In this document: one piece after another, positions 1 through 11,710 of the stretch
How positions within the stretch are numbered: the stretch's first letter is position 1
Layout of the letters: every line of letters begins with the position of its first letter
NCBI GenBank assembly: GCA_009801085.1
Contig: VNWV01000010.1
Span: 1,030,488 to 1,094,487 of the forward strand
Direction of reading: 5' to 3'
Length of the DNA: 64,000 nt
Source: Lasiodiplodia sp. COLG20
Taxonomy: Eukaryota > Ascomycota > Dothideomycetes > Botryosphaeriales > Botryosphaeriaceae
Program-made: the position numbers and the translations under genes
Notes under the pieces: model-generated
Told to the model about the DNA's origin: nothing
Seen by the model: only the letters and a program-made list of their open reading frames with translations
Databases searched by the model: none

Positions 1-38
1 AAGAATTCATGTGTGTCCCGCGAGGCGGACCTTCGCGA

Positions 39-79
39 CAAGGTCCAGACGTAAATGTATGACAAACGTCCGGGCCTTG
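39..79. repeat. Short palindromic element, copy 1
   Basis: Inverted repeat with 14-bp arms (39-52 and 66-79) differing at two positions, around a 13-bp AT-rich loop. The arm holds GTCCAGACGT, the same core seen in the longer palindromes near 43.5 kb and 63.8 kb, but the TTGAAGC outer part of the arm is not recognisable here. It lies just downstream of the stop of the Zn2Cys6 gene. It is either a shortened copy or a chance hairpin; membership in the family is inference. Confidence 0.4.
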
Positions 80-174
80 TCTTCCACTGCCAGGTGAAAA
101 TCTTTCGTAACCCACCGTGTAGTGGCCACCCGACCATCGTTCCACAGTCGGACATGGCCCCGTCAGACCACTAT

Positions 175-2515
175 TCATCCCGGTGGTGTCCTCTTCACGC
201 CCCAGATGATGCTATCCATCAGCGCGTACGGGCTCGCCTCGCTGTCCAAATCCGCCATCAATGGACTCTGATTCATCCCAAACATTGCGTCATCGCCGAT
301 CAACGCGCCATTGATGTCATCGATGCTGTATCCCGTCATATTCGGCGTGCTCGATGCTGTTGCCGTGTTGGGGACGATGCTCTGCGAGGTCGAGCTGTTC
401 ATCATCTGCTGCTGCTGCTGTTGCTGCTTTGCGTCTTGCAAGTTCAGCAGTTTTCTCAGCGCAATCATCGAGCGGGTGACGGGCGTGGACAGTTCGGTTG
501 GATCGACCTTGGACGTTATATCAGTGAGGACGGAGATTAGTTTCTCCAGCAGCATGCGAGCGCGCTCGTTGCGCTCCGGCTCCTTGAGGATGCCGAGAAG
601 AAGAGCGCAGCTGAGGGAACGGTGCACGGCAGCCCATGAGCGGCTCGCGAAGACCGTCATGTTCTGCAGGCCGAGGAAGGCCTCGACCGTGTTGGCCAGG
701 CTGTCGATGCACGCCTTGCGCAAGGGCCGGGCCAGTTCGTGGTCGGTCACGGATGGACTTATCGCCGGCCGGCACAGCTCAGACGTGATATAGGACATGT
801 GCAAGTACAGTGCCCAGTGCTCGAGCTGGTTCCGCATCGATCGGCATTTGCGGGAGTCGCGGAGGTAGTCTGCCGCATCGAGCATAATGTCCTGGATATC
901 CTGGCGTCGCTGTGCTATCCTTGACAATGTCTCCTGCGAGCTGTGACTCAGAGCGCGGTCGCTGACGATGTCCAGTCCGACCTTGCACAGGCGATACATG
1001 CACTCGATGTACGGCCGGTTGCCCGGGCTGGACTCGGGGCTGAGCGGGACAGCCTCGCTGGTGCCCATCGAGGACGCCCGGTCAAAGGTGATGGAGAGCA
1101 GGCTATCCTGCCACAACACGGACCACCATATCTTCTTTCTCGTGAGCTTCATCTCTTCCGTGGTATGAGAGGGGCAGGTCCGGTGCAATCCTTGGCTCTG
1201 CGCTAGGCGAATAGTCAGGCCGAGGAGCGACCAGGCGACGCCAGCATTCATGTTGTTGGACATCACGTTACCGAGGATCAGGAGCGTCTGGATCGTCTCT
1301 AGGTTCGAATGCGAGAGGAAATTGGTGATCCGCAGGCACTCGAAGCTGCAGCAAATATAGACCTGTGACGTTAATTCGCGCTCCTTGCGCGGCAGAGCCG
1401 AACATTGGCAGCCCGAGGCCAGAACGGCGAAGAGCAACCCAACCCAATGGAGATCTTTTCCGAAAATAGTCTGCTCCGTGACCCCACTGATGCTTCCATC
1501 TTCGCTTGTCTGCGAGCCCCCACGAGCAATGAGAAATCGAAGCAGCTCCGACTCGAGCTTTTCGATGTCCGCGATGGCCGGGAAAACCGTGTGGGCCGTC
1601 TCCTTGTGGTACTTCAGCAGGTTCCAGCAGTCCGAGTCGTTGGGGAGGGCGTTGCAGAGCTCGTAGATGCGGTTCATCGAACCATGCGGCAGCCCCCAGA
1701 GATCCACGAACGGGTACGTGGCGGATTCGTTGTCCAGGCCGAAGAGAGGCAGCACATTCTTGCCGAGCAGTTCCTGGACGGGTGCACTGCCGCCCTCGCC
1801 CTTGCCTAGTGACATGACCAGCGCGGGCACGGAGCTGCTGCCCAGGTGCACTGTCTGGCCGGTGATGCTGTTGGTCGTGTGAATGCCCTGGGAGGTGAGC
1901 TGGCCGTCGTGGTGCTTCGGCGGCGGGCTCGCGCCGGCGTCGGGGATGACGTGGTGCTGCTGATGGTGGTGGCCATTCTGGATCGGCGCGTTCGAGATTT
2001 CGGAAGCCTGCTTGATGGTGCTTTTAAGGTCGATCAGGGAGCGCTCGACGGTGTTGAGCTTGGAGCACAGGCGCTCCCAGTCCTCGCGGCCGATGGTGAC
2101 GGTTCCATTGCCGTTGTACTGGATACCGGAGCCGAGCCCGTTGGAGGCTTCTGGCGGCTGGCTGCCATGGTTCATCCGCTTCGCGGGCGGATGCGACTCA
2201 GCAGGCGGGTGGTAGGTGCAAAGCTCGGGATGCTCTCTCGCTGCAAGACAAGTCAGCTACTAGCCGGCGGGCTTGGGCGGGGGAAGCCAGCGCGGAGTGC
2301 ATACCGATGCACGTCTTGCACGGGACGGCCTGGTCGCACTTGACCTTGCGCTGGCGGCACGGGTAGCAGGCCTTGTACTCGCGGGCCTTTCTCTTGCGGC
2401 GCAGTATCTCGTCGACGTCTGAGCGCGACGCCTCGGCGGGATTGAACTGCGACGCGGATTGGGAGGGCTGGGTGCTGGGGCTCTGCGACTCCATGCCGGG
2501 CTCTGACTTGAACAT
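175..2515 (-). CDS. Zn(II)2Cys6 fungal transcription factor
   Basis: Two exons (2515-2305 and 2240-175) around a 64-bp GTATGC...TTGCAG intron (2304-2241) give 758 residues. Residues 50-78 hold a complete binuclear zinc cluster, C-x2-C-x6-C-x5-C-x2-C-x8-C, followed by basic residues; the intron splits the last loop of the cluster. A region at about 330-560 matches the fungal_trans middle homology domain by its helical hydrophobic pattern, including a segment ending LAQSQGLHR. A poly-Gln run lies near 680-690 and the C-terminus is acidic and Asn/Ser-rich, as in activation domains. It should act as a nuclear sequence-specific regulator; targets cannot be read from the sequence. Its nearest neighbour, an MFS pump on the same strand about 2 kb upstream, is a possible but unproven target. 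Nothing looks broken. Confidence 0.9.
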
Positions 2516-4468
2516 TGGAAGGCGACTGGGTCAGCGGGGTGCGGCGGGCATGCTGCAGCTCGGCGGCGGGCAGAGAGCCGGTGGTGGACTTGATGAGCGG
2601 ATGAGCTGGGAGATGCGAGAGGGTTGCGAGTAATGAGAGCTCGGCAGGCCGCGACTTTTCGTCACTGCTGCTAGCCGCTGCCCGCGCGCGGGACGAACAC
2701 CCAACGTCTGGGGCCACTTATTTCCAGCTCTCGCGTTTCGAGTGGGCTAGGGCCGGGCGCGCCGCGCATTGGTGCGCCCGCAGCAATCGACGCCGGGGCG
2801 CCTGAGGCCGCCGCGCTGCCAGCGCCCGGGCGGCATGCTCGGCATGGGTTCATCCTGGAGCAGATCTCTGCCAGGCAGCGCGACAAAATAGCGCAGGGGG
2901 CGCTGCTGATGAATCTTCGCTTGATGCACCGTCATCATCGGGCGCCCCTCCGGCACGGACCCGCACGTCGCCAGCAAAGAGAAAAAATCGCCATGTGCTG
3001 GCCGCGGCAGAAGCTTCGAGTGCTGAGCACGGCCGACGCTGCCACCCGAGTCGGCGATCGCGTCGGCTCTCGCAGAGCTTAGCCTTGGCTAACGCGGCAA
3101 CCGTCGCCCTCAGCCCTACAAACCACCCGTCCGACGTGCCATGATGACATGCCGCTGCGGGAGCCTCATCATCACCCTTCCATCGGCGCCTGGGTCCCTG
3201 TCGGCCGTTGCCGGACGCATGGCCATCAAATCACGCAGTATCTAATGGCTCATCGGCTCGTCGCTCCATTTTTAGCCTCCCTCAAAAGCCTTCTCTGTCA
3301 CGAGTGCGTGATGCGCACTTTTCGCATCGAGCTTTCTTCGCGAATCGGAGCCGCATCGCTTCTCCTTTCAACTGCATCCTCACCGCTGTGGGGGTTTGCC
3401 CCCGGTCCCGCTCGACCCGCAGCCGTGCTTCTTGCTCTCAGTAGATGCCAGGTCATTGACCACCCGCACGTATATCAACCCACGTATAAAAAGGAGTACC
3501 GAAGCAGCTGCCGGACAACGGGAAGACTTTGTCCTACCCGAGGAACAGCACGGCAACTTGACACTCTCGCCCGTGGACCCAAGTGTGTACACACCAGCAC
3601 TCCCTTGCCCAGGAGACACTTCAACCCCTGACCACGGGGGGCTACTGCAGGTCTCGCCCTTTGGCATTCCGCGAGAGTCTTTGCGTTATTTTTCACGATA
3701 CGCAGTTGAGGCCGGCGCCAGATGCGGATTGGGTTGAGATACGCACGAGGACACCCGGACGCCCCTCCGTTGCAAATCTACGTCACAGGTCTGTCTACGT
3801 GGTAGAAAGATGAAGTCATTACCGGGCATTAGAAGAACGAAATTACTACCAAGGTCTGGAATGGTGGTGAAGTCATTAACGGGATTCAGAAGAGTGAAGC
3901 CGTTCCAGGCTCTGGTGAGTCATTACCAGCCTCTGAAGCGAACGAACATCTCGAGTGAAGAAATTATCAGTCTCTAGAGTGAAAGAACCACCAGCCTCTG
4001 GAGTGAAGGAAGTACCAGCATCTCCAAGAGTGAGTCATTACCCAGTCTCAAGCACGCTCAGTTTGACTTTATCAATCGCATTATCTGTACAACATATCTC
4101 CCATCCCTTCGTCTCAGCGGCCCTCCGCCTGGTATCTTGAACCCCATCATTAAATACATAAAGTACGGTAAAGAAAAAAAAAAAGAAAAACCAAGAAACG
4201 CCGCTTTTGATATCGCAATCTTTTTGACAGCCAGTGTCAATGGGAATCTTGTCTGTAAGTCTCACCATCTAGTGGTCTATGTCTAGGGTCTATTTTGTCG
4301 ATTCAGGGAATCGTCTACTCCCAGCGAAGGAAAAACGTGATCGCTTTTTGGGACTTTTTTTCCGAAACCGATTTCGCTTCGAACATTGAGAGGAACGAGG
4401 CCAAAAAAGGAGCAACAGCCGAGAAGCTGTCAGGAAATGGCTGAATTTTGCCGCTTTCGTCCAGCCGT
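2516..4468. other. Intergenic: TF promoter and degenerate minisatellite
   Basis: No supported gene. The part next to 2515 is the promoter of the zinc-cluster gene. The 3.8-4.05 kb part holds a degenerate tandem repeat (listed separately). The remainder up to 4468 is the 3' flank of the MFS gene, with an A-rich tract near 4172. Short reading frames here overlap on both strands and show no domain or splice logic. Confidence 0.6.
3811..4053. repeat. Degenerate ~24-bp minisatellite
   Basis: A run of imperfect units built on GAGTCATTACCAGCCTCT followed by GRAGTGAA. Examples begin near 3812, 3871, 3928, 3957, 3980, 4004 and 4030. The last four units are about 24 bp long; earlier ones are stretched to 40-55 bp by insertions. 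It lies in the 3' flank between two genes transcribed leftward. No coding frame is kept. Confidence 0.6.
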
Positions 4469-6353
4469 TTAGTGGGCATGGTCGGCGGCAGGGGCGCCCT
4501 TCTCGTTTTGGTTCTCCTCGTCGTCACCGCTGTACGCAAACTTCGAGTGGCGGCGAATGGCAGCACCCTTAAAGAAGAAGACGAAGGGAATGGCGCAGCA
4601 GGCGAGACCGATGAACGCCAGAAGCGTCGATGCCCACTGGTATCCGAGACGCTCGTACATCTGCTCCGTGAAGAGCACGACGGCAGCACCCCAGAACGAC
4701 CGGATGAACGTCTTGGCAGCCAGCGCTGAAGCGGCCTGGTGCTGGTAGGAGTCGACGAGGTAGTTGTTGGCGGCGTTGTACAGGAAAATGAAACCGAAAC
4801 CAACGGGGAAGCCGCCCATCGCGGGACCCCACCAGGAGATGCGGGGGTACGAGGTCCAGGCGAAGATGAACAGTCCGATCGGAATGAACCAGCAAGACGC
4901 CATCATCGGCCACAAGCGGGCCTCCGCCGGGGGCCTTCCGTTGTGCTTGGCGGAGAGGTAGAGGTAGTGCTTGTTGACCCACGGAGAGCACACCGCGCTG
5001 GCAATGACGCCGATGGCGAGAGGGATGAACATGAGGCCGGTAGTTGATGCGCTGTAGCCCTTACCCTCTTGGAAGACGATGGGGTATCTGCGGAGCGGTT
5101 AGCGGGGAGCGACTCGCACCGTTCAAACGGGGATGACTTACGCAACGAAGAACATGTACAGCAATCCGTACAAAACGCTCATGTAGAGAGAGATGAAGAA
5201 CACGATGGGTTCAAGGAACAAGAGCTGGAACGGGCGGAGCAAGAAGATGGAAATACGTTCGCTGAACGGGCGCTTGTCCAGGTCTTCCTCGGTGACGTAC
5301 TTGTCGTCCCCGGTCTCCTTCCTCATCTTCTTCGCACGCTTGGCTAACAGGCTGGGCGTGTAGGTTTCGGGCACGGTGAACGTGATGAGTATCCAGGCTG
5401 CGCCGGAGAGGATCAACTGGATCCAGTACAGCCATCGCCAGCCGAGGTTGTCAGCGAGGAAGCCACCGATCAAGGGACCGATCGCGGGGCCGATGAATCT
5501 ACGACGCAGTCAGCTTGTGATGTTCAAAACTCCAATGGTACTACGTACGGTGCTGCACTGAAGGCTGCCATCGGGACGCCTCTCTCCTCGTTCTTCCAGA
5601 GATCCGCGAGTGTACCGCCGACCAAGGTCATGGGGGCGCTGAAGGCAATGCCGTCGATAGCACGACCGACGAGGAGAGTTGCCATGTTTTTCGAAAGAGC
5701 GCCGGGCAAGACGAAGAGGAAGGCGACGAGCAGGGTAGACGCGTAGATTGGTTTCCTGCCGATGACCTCGCTGAGCGGGGCGAAAGCCATGGGTCCTAGA
5801 AGTCGATCGTCAACACAACACAGTAACTCGTCGACCGAGGCTGCTGCTTACCGACACCGAAGCCGACGACGAAGAGGGTGATGGCCAAGAGGGAGACTTC
5901 TCTCGAAGCGCCGAACTCCTTTGCCGGGCCCTCGATATCCGCGGTGATGACCGAACTGTTCAACGCGACGACGAAACAGGTGAACGCCACACACATGGTG
6001 CACCACCACTTGTACGCTTTGCTCCAGTTCTTGGGATTCTCGGGGTCATCAATCTTCCACGTGACGAGCTCATAGCGCTCGAAGTTGCCCGTCTTGTTGG
6101 ACTTGACGGTCTTGAGGATGTGACCCTCAGTGGTCTCTTGGGTGTATTCTTCCAGGTTGGCATCGTGGCTCAGGGTTCGGGAGGGAAGGTTGACGAGCTC
6201 CTCTCCGGTGGGCTGTGACGCGCTCCTGGTGTGGCTGGTGGTGATGGGCTGGAAGCCAGTGTTGGCAAAATCTTGGGCATGGGTTTCATCGAACTTGGTG
6301 CTCGAGCTGTCCGAGCTCGAGTCACGCTTGTGGTTGCTTTCAGTATCTGCCAT
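4469..6353 (-). CDS. MFS drug/polyamine transporter (DHA1 type)
   Basis: Four exons (6353-5852, 5795-5549, 5498-5142, 5087-4469) with 56, 50 and 54-bp introns give 574 residues. A soluble Ser-rich N-terminus of about 110 residues ends in the DPENPKNW motif typical of fungal DHA1 transporters, followed by 12 predicted membrane segments. Motif A reads [12 protein letters not shown] after the second segment, and an antiporter-type motif C ([12 protein letters not shown]) follows the joined exon 2/3 boundary. The family exports drugs, polyamines or short acids by H+ antiport at the plasma membrane (Tpo1/Flu1/Mdr1-like). The substrate is not predictable. The C-terminus is short and charged. All conserved motifs are intact, and splicing restores each one across the exon junctions, which supports the model. 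Confidence 0.93.
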
Positions 6354-6430
6354 GATGCTGAGACGTCTCAGGGGAGTCTGATTGGAAATATCTGTGCTGA
6401 ATTCGCAGACCTCAGGAGCGGTCAGGGTTG

Positions 6431-6436
6431 TTTATA
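6431..6436 (-). promoter_or_regulatory. TATA-like box of the MFS gene
   Basis: TATAAA on the minus strand, 78-83 bases upstream of the transporter start codon. The spacing would place initiation about 40-50 bases before the ATG, which fits a short 5' leader. Inferred from motif and position only. Confidence 0.4.
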
Positions 6437-7721
6437 TGTGGTCAGAGGAGTGATCCTTCGCTCGGGCAGCCCTACGGGCAACCGGTTTTCTCTCGGGTCC
6501 GCAGATAACAATTGACGCAGCCACAAATTTCAAGCCCCGATGATGAGACATTTTGCTGCGATTTAGGGACCTGCGCGAAGAGAAATGATCCGAAGTAGGA
6601 AGTGCCAGTGGCGACGCCCGAGTGTACTCCGTGCCAAGACTTTTGCGCCGAGTTTCGAATCGCCGCCCAGATAAAGAGTCGACGACCCGTTGGGCTCTGC
6701 CGTGCCAAAAGTCCTTTAGCTCCCGCTCGACGACCTCGGCCGATGCTCCAGATAGCGGAGGCTGAGATGCTCCCCCCTCTTGGCCCTCCTCCGCTGTCGC
6801 AGCTGTTCCCATCGACCCCGGCCGATTTCAGTCCCGTGCTCGGCGAGCGCCTAGCAAAGCCAATTTTCGAGCTATCGCATGGCCCATATCCCGGCAGGAC
6901 GACGTAGCTGGCCGATCCGGAGACATGGAAGCGCGCAGCGTGTGAGCTCATAGCGGTCGAGCATCGTCGTGGACTTTTGATGTAAGAGTGAGGGTACCAG
7001 GCTGGCCCAGCGCCCGACGGGCACAAGCGAGTCATGCAGCACACAAGTTGGCGCGGGCGTCAAGCTGATATCATGCAATGCAGGTCGTCCTGCGGTGCGG
7101 CGCGGGCTGGCCGGCGGGTTGTGCAATGATTGCATGCCGGGACGGGGCCGCTGGGGGCGTGTTTGGCCAGACCGTATTCCCCGCGTTTTTTCCCAGAGAT
7201 TCTTCAAGGGCGCAGGATCACAGCGGCAAGCGTGCATAAAGGCCCCTTGGTTCCGCATGTGATCGCTTGCGCCGCGCACAAACTCCCGTCCGGGGGGGCC
7301 AGCTCGCAGAGGCGACGATTGCAAAAGGCGCGCGACAGATCGGCGGGGATCCGGGAGCCAGACCCGCTCGAGAGCTTGAGCGGCGCCGCTGGCGACCGTG
7401 CGGGTGGATGCTGCGAAGCTCGAGGTCGGCGCCCCCGCTGACACGAGCTGCTGGGCGATTGTGCCATCGGGGCGGCCATGATGCTCATGATATGCACAGC
7501 CAAGAACGATGGGTGGAGTTCGTGCATTGCCGCACAACCCGCTGCGGCGACGACGGGTACTGGCGCACGCCGCCCGACAAGGATGCGAGCAGTCCCTTGG
7601 ACGGAAGCGGCATAGGAGTCTGCGCGGCCGCGAGGATTCACGGCCCCAGGCGCGCGCTTTGGAGAGGGCCTTGTCCGGGCATATATTGGGGCGTCGGCTG
7701 CGCTGCGGAGGAGGCTGTTGA

Positions 7722-7753
7722 CGGATTGGCTGCGGTTGGCTGCGGTTGGCTGC
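7722..7753. repeat. 10-bp tandem repeat, three units
   Basis: Three consecutive near-identical copies of GGTTGGCTGC (the first begins GATTGGCTGC). Too short to be more than a local slippage product. Confidence 0.55.
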
Positions 7754-8427
7754 GTACAGTGTGCGACGGGCGCCCGGCCGGCTGGTGCTCTACTGTCAGC
7801 TCCGCTTTGTGCTTATCAGGTGTTGCGCGCATTAGCCAGCGGCAGGGAACTGGAGGGGAGCGGCCGTAGGTAGGTTCCTGTGGTTTTCAATCTGAAGCGC
7901 AGCACGGGCGGGCAGTTGTCAGACTGCGCTGGGAGCGACCAAGGACGCTGGGCCCGCGCGCCGCCGGCCGGCTGAGACAACGTCGCGTCGTCGCCGTCTC
8001 CGCACCGGCAGCATCTGACAACTTCGGTCCACGTCCTTCAAGGTACAAAATCGCGTACCCACGGCAAAACCCAGCGACAAGCCTCGACCACATCCCCGGG
8101 CGCCGTACTCGCAACGCGCTCTTGCCCGCTTCGGTCGCTTTCTGCGTGAGTCGCCGCTGCACGCTCCGCCCCATTGGCAGGCGTGATAGAGCAAGCCTCG
8201 ACCGTGACTGCAGGCGAAAAGCAGGCAAACGCGATTCCACGCGCTCCCGAGACCCGCCTGCCGCACGCTCAGCTGCTGCTCTGCTCTGCCCGCTCGATCG
8301 CACTTGACGTCGAACGTCCGATCCGACTGGTCGCTGCTTTGCCAAATCTATCCTCATATCCCTGTCATACCTGCCCCCAGCGTGCAGCTCCCATTCAATT
8401 GCCCTTATCCATTCAGCGCTATAATGG

Positions 8428-8495
8428 GTAAGTCTCGTTAGCCTGCCTGTGCCTGCGCCTTTTCAACCCCCGCGGCCTCCTCCTTCTCGCCGCAG
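8428..8495 (+). other. Probable leader intron of the RRM gene
   Basis: A strong donor (GTAAGT at 8428) directly follows ATGG at 8424-8427, and a pyrimidine-rich tract ends in CGCAG at 8495. A second GTAAGT donor lies at 8586. These sites suggest that the leader of the downstream RRM gene is spliced; whether the ATG at 8424 is ever used is open (see findings). Confidence 0.4.
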
Positions 8496-8958
8496 ACTCT
8501 CCCAATTCTTCACACAAAGCCTCGCCGCGAGACAGACGCTCACGGCGCCCCGACAGACACCTCCGATTCCTACCGCCCTGCCACGGTAAGTCGTGCTGCT
8601 CTCCCTCCCCAACCGCTGCCCTCTGCCCGCCCCTCCGCCGCTGCTCTGTGTCCCTTCGTCCATCAAGGTGTACTCGGCCGGTCTCCTCGTACCGCTGCTT
8701 GCTTTCCGCCCGGCGCCGGCGACGAGGCGTGGGCGCGTTGTCGTCGGAATTGGCAGTGGCCTCTTCGCCCTCACGGCCCACGGCGCGCGCGCGGTCGAGC
8801 GACGGAACTTCCCCTAGCCGACCGTTGCGCCAGACCGACCTTGCCCTGCAGCTTCCTGCCCTCACCCACGACACGCACCCCCATCAAGCGCACACAACCG
8901 ATCACATCAGGCGGCCTGCTGCACGCCTATAAAGCGCCACCCAAGCCTCGCTTGCAAC

Positions 8959-10940
8959 ATGGACGCCGCAACTACTGACGCTTACCCCAACCACCAGCGC
9001 GAACGGTCCCGCTCGCCGCGCCGCCGATCGCGTAGCCCTCGCCGCAGCCGACGCTCCTACTCCCCGCGCAGTCGCTCGCGCAGCCGCGACGACTATCGCC
9101 GCAGCGATCGCCGCTCGCGCTCGCCTATGACTGGTGCTGCAGCTGCAGCTGGTGGATACTCGGGCTCATACGCTGCTTCGCGTGGTGCGCCGCCGGTTCG
9201 CAGCGCTGAGGAAAAGGCTGTAGCAAAGGAACAGATGATGGCATCTCTGCGCGAGTCTTCCCAGCAGGACCGTCGTGTCTACGTCGGCAACCTGTCGTAC
9301 GATGTCAAGTGGCATCACCTCAAGGACTTTATGAGACAGGGTGAGCGCCCCCTCCCTTCGTCTAGCCTCGCGCATCGCTAACACGCGTCACCACCACAGC
9401 CGGAGAGGTCCTGTTTGCCGATGTGCTCTTACTTCCCAATGGAATGTCGAAGGTGGGCTGACTATGGCTGGTCTTTCTGGTTTTCTCTGGTTATTTTGGA
9501 ACATTGGATTGACGGATGGGACGGTGTCCTCGGGTTGATGTAGGGATGCGGGTAAGCGACACAGCAACATCGCCAGCTGCCGGACGCGCGCTGACTTGCC
9601 CAGGATTGTGGAATACGCCACCAGGGAGCAGGCCCAGCAGGCCGTTCAGACCCTTTCGAACCAGAACCTCATGGGCCGTCTTGTCTATGTGCGCGAGGTA
9701 AGCTCACGCTACTACATCCCCCCACCCATCACCCGAAGAGCTGTATGACGCTGATAGGAACCGTACAAACAAAAGGACCGCGAGGCCGAGCCTCGGTTCA
9801 CCGCGCCTCCTTCGATCGGCCGTGGAGGCTACGGAGCCATGGGAGGTCGTGGCGGCTTTGACGCCTACGGCGGCGGCGGTGGCGGCTATGGAGGCGGTGG
9901 ACGCCAGCTCTACGTCTCCAACGTATGTTGACCCCACCTTTGCTTTCTGCTAACTTTACGCAAGGAATCGGTTCGTTGACTCATGTCACTAGCTTCCGTA
10001 CAACGTTGGCTGGCAAGATCTGAAGGACTTGTTCCGCCAGGCTGGTGAGTGCATTGACGATGTTGCCATTGGCGCTTCTTTTTCTCAACGAGCTGTTGCT
10101 CATCCGCAATGATAGCTCACACAGGTTCCGTCCTTCGCGCCGACGTCCACCAGACCCCCGACGGCCGCATGAAGGGCTCCGGTATCGTCGTTTTCGAGAC
10201 GCCCGACGATGCCCGCAACGCCATCCAGCAATTCAACGGATACGATTGGCAGGGCCGCACCCTGGAGGTGAAGGAGGACCGTTTCGCCGGTCCGCCAGGC
10301 TACGGTCGTGGTGGATTTGGTGGCGGTTTTGGCCGTGGTGGCTTCGGCCGTGGTGGATTTGGTGCTAGGGGCGGTTTTGGCTATGGAGGCCGTGGTGGTT
10401 TCGGTGGTGGTGGTCCTGGATATGGTGGCGGCATGGGTGGTGCTGCTCCCGAATTCCAGCAGCCCATACCCGCTGGTCCTCCCAACCCCTTCACCGACTA
10501 TGCCACCTCCGGTGGTGAGCGCAGCAACATCATCTACGTCCGCAACGTAAGTCGGTGAAGTCTAAGCGAGCGTTGTGATGCTGATTTTTTTTTTTTTTAA
10601 AGCTTCCCTGGTCCACCAGCAACGAAGATCTCGTCGAACTCTTCACCACCATCGGCAAGGTCGAGCGTGCGGAGATCCAGTACGAGCCCAATGGCCGTTC
10701 CCGTGGCACCGGCGTCGTCGAGTTCGACACGGCCGAAAACGCCGAGACTGCCATTTGTAAGAAACCCTTTTTTTTCTGTAATGATGCGGCGCTAACTCTG
10801 CTACAGCCAAGTTCACCGGTTACCAGTACGGCGGTCGTCCTCTTGGCCTTTCTTTCGTCAAGTACACCAACGTTCAAGGCCACAGCGACGCCATGGAGAC
10901 CGAGGCCACCCAGGGTCTCACCCAGGACCAGATCATGTAA
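8959..10940 (+). CDS. GBP2: Gbp2/Hrb1-type SR-like protein with three RRMs
   Basis: Nine exons (8959-9340, 9400-9452, 9544-9551, 9604-9697, 9758-9922, 9993-10044, 10125-10546, 10603-10756, 10807-10940) give 487 residues. The first 60 residues are an RS/SR-rich tail. Three RNA recognition motifs follow: RRM1 starts RRVYVGNLSYDV, RRM2 QLYVSNLPYNVGW, RRM3 NIIYVRNLPW. They are separated by Gly-rich RGG-like linkers; the one encoded at 10300-10440 is almost pure FGRGG-type repeat. This architecture matches yeast Gbp2/Hrb1, shuttling SR-like proteins that load on nascent mRNA with TREX and check splicing before export. Exon 3 is only 8 nt and completes the RNP1 octamer KGCGIVEY of RRM1; without it the frame is lost. 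Intron 7 has a 14-nt poly-T tract before its acceptor. Start chosen at the first ATG giving the SR tail. Confidence 0.92.
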
Positions 10941-11710
10941 GCGGTATCTGCTTGCACGGTGGTTACGGGTTGCTTTTCAGTTTCATTGCGGGCGTGCGTC
11001 TAGCCAGCACGGTCGGGCAAATCATCAGGACTTTTTCGATTAGGGTTTCTTCAGGGAGGGCTCAGACGATTCTACTATGGCCGTGGAAATTGAGAGGCAG
11101 CATACCCATCTGCTTGGTGCGGGTTAGTTTCGACAAAAAAAAGTTTCGATGTAGTATCATCCATTCAGACTGCGGATAACGTCTCCTTTCCATAGGCTAA
11201 TCACAAAAAAATGGCGTTTTCACTTGGTGGCAGTTGGTGAACTTGGGTTATTACAACTTATGGAGTTGAAGATACTTCGCGTGTTTCGAATCTAATCCTC
11301 AAAATCTACTTTAAAGTGCTGTAACTTGAAATACCATCAAGCTGATTTATAGGTACAGTAGCAGCCAATGGACTATTAGGTAGATCTCGCCATCTCTTCT
11401 ATTAATTATTCACTACTTAGTTTGCTACTTGCTTATGATAAGCTACTTAGCAGTGTATATTTACGCTACCAGGGTATTCTAGAGATTGTCCTACGTATCT
11501 TCTACAGCTTATATCGTATAGCCTAACTACTATTCGCCCAGACATATTTAACTCTTCTACTAAAATCTACACAGGAATGGGGCTAAGCCCGGAACGGGCT
11601 TTCTATTCAGAGCAAATACCACATGCGGCTCTTCGTACTTCTTCAACACTTTCCGAAGATGTGAATTGCTTCATATTCATCTATCTCATTTTTTGCCTAA
11701 CTTCTTCTGC
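10941..11710. other. Convergent 3' region with AT-rich island
   Basis: Shared 3' flank of the RRM gene and the carrier gene. About 11190-11560 is strikingly AT- and TpA-rich compared with the coding DNA on either side and has many stops in all frames. No gene is seen. Confidence 0.6.

Larger units (their letters stand above)
6354..8958. other. Divergent intergenic region, GC-rich
   Basis: Upstream region shared by the MFS gene (leftward) and the RRM gene (rightward). Many overlapping open frames exist on both strands, as expected from GC-rich DNA, but none has a recognisable domain. A 10-bp unit GGTTGGCTGC is repeated about three times at 7722-7753. Pyrimidine-rich DNA with intron-like splice sites occupies 8424-8950 and is probably the 5' leader of the RRM gene. 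Confidence 0.55.

Noticed and set aside
7204..7869. Several 145-221 codon frames on both strands near 7-7.9 kb
   Set aside because: Mutually overlapping, Arg/Ala/Pro-rich, no domain; typical of GC-rich intergenic DNA.
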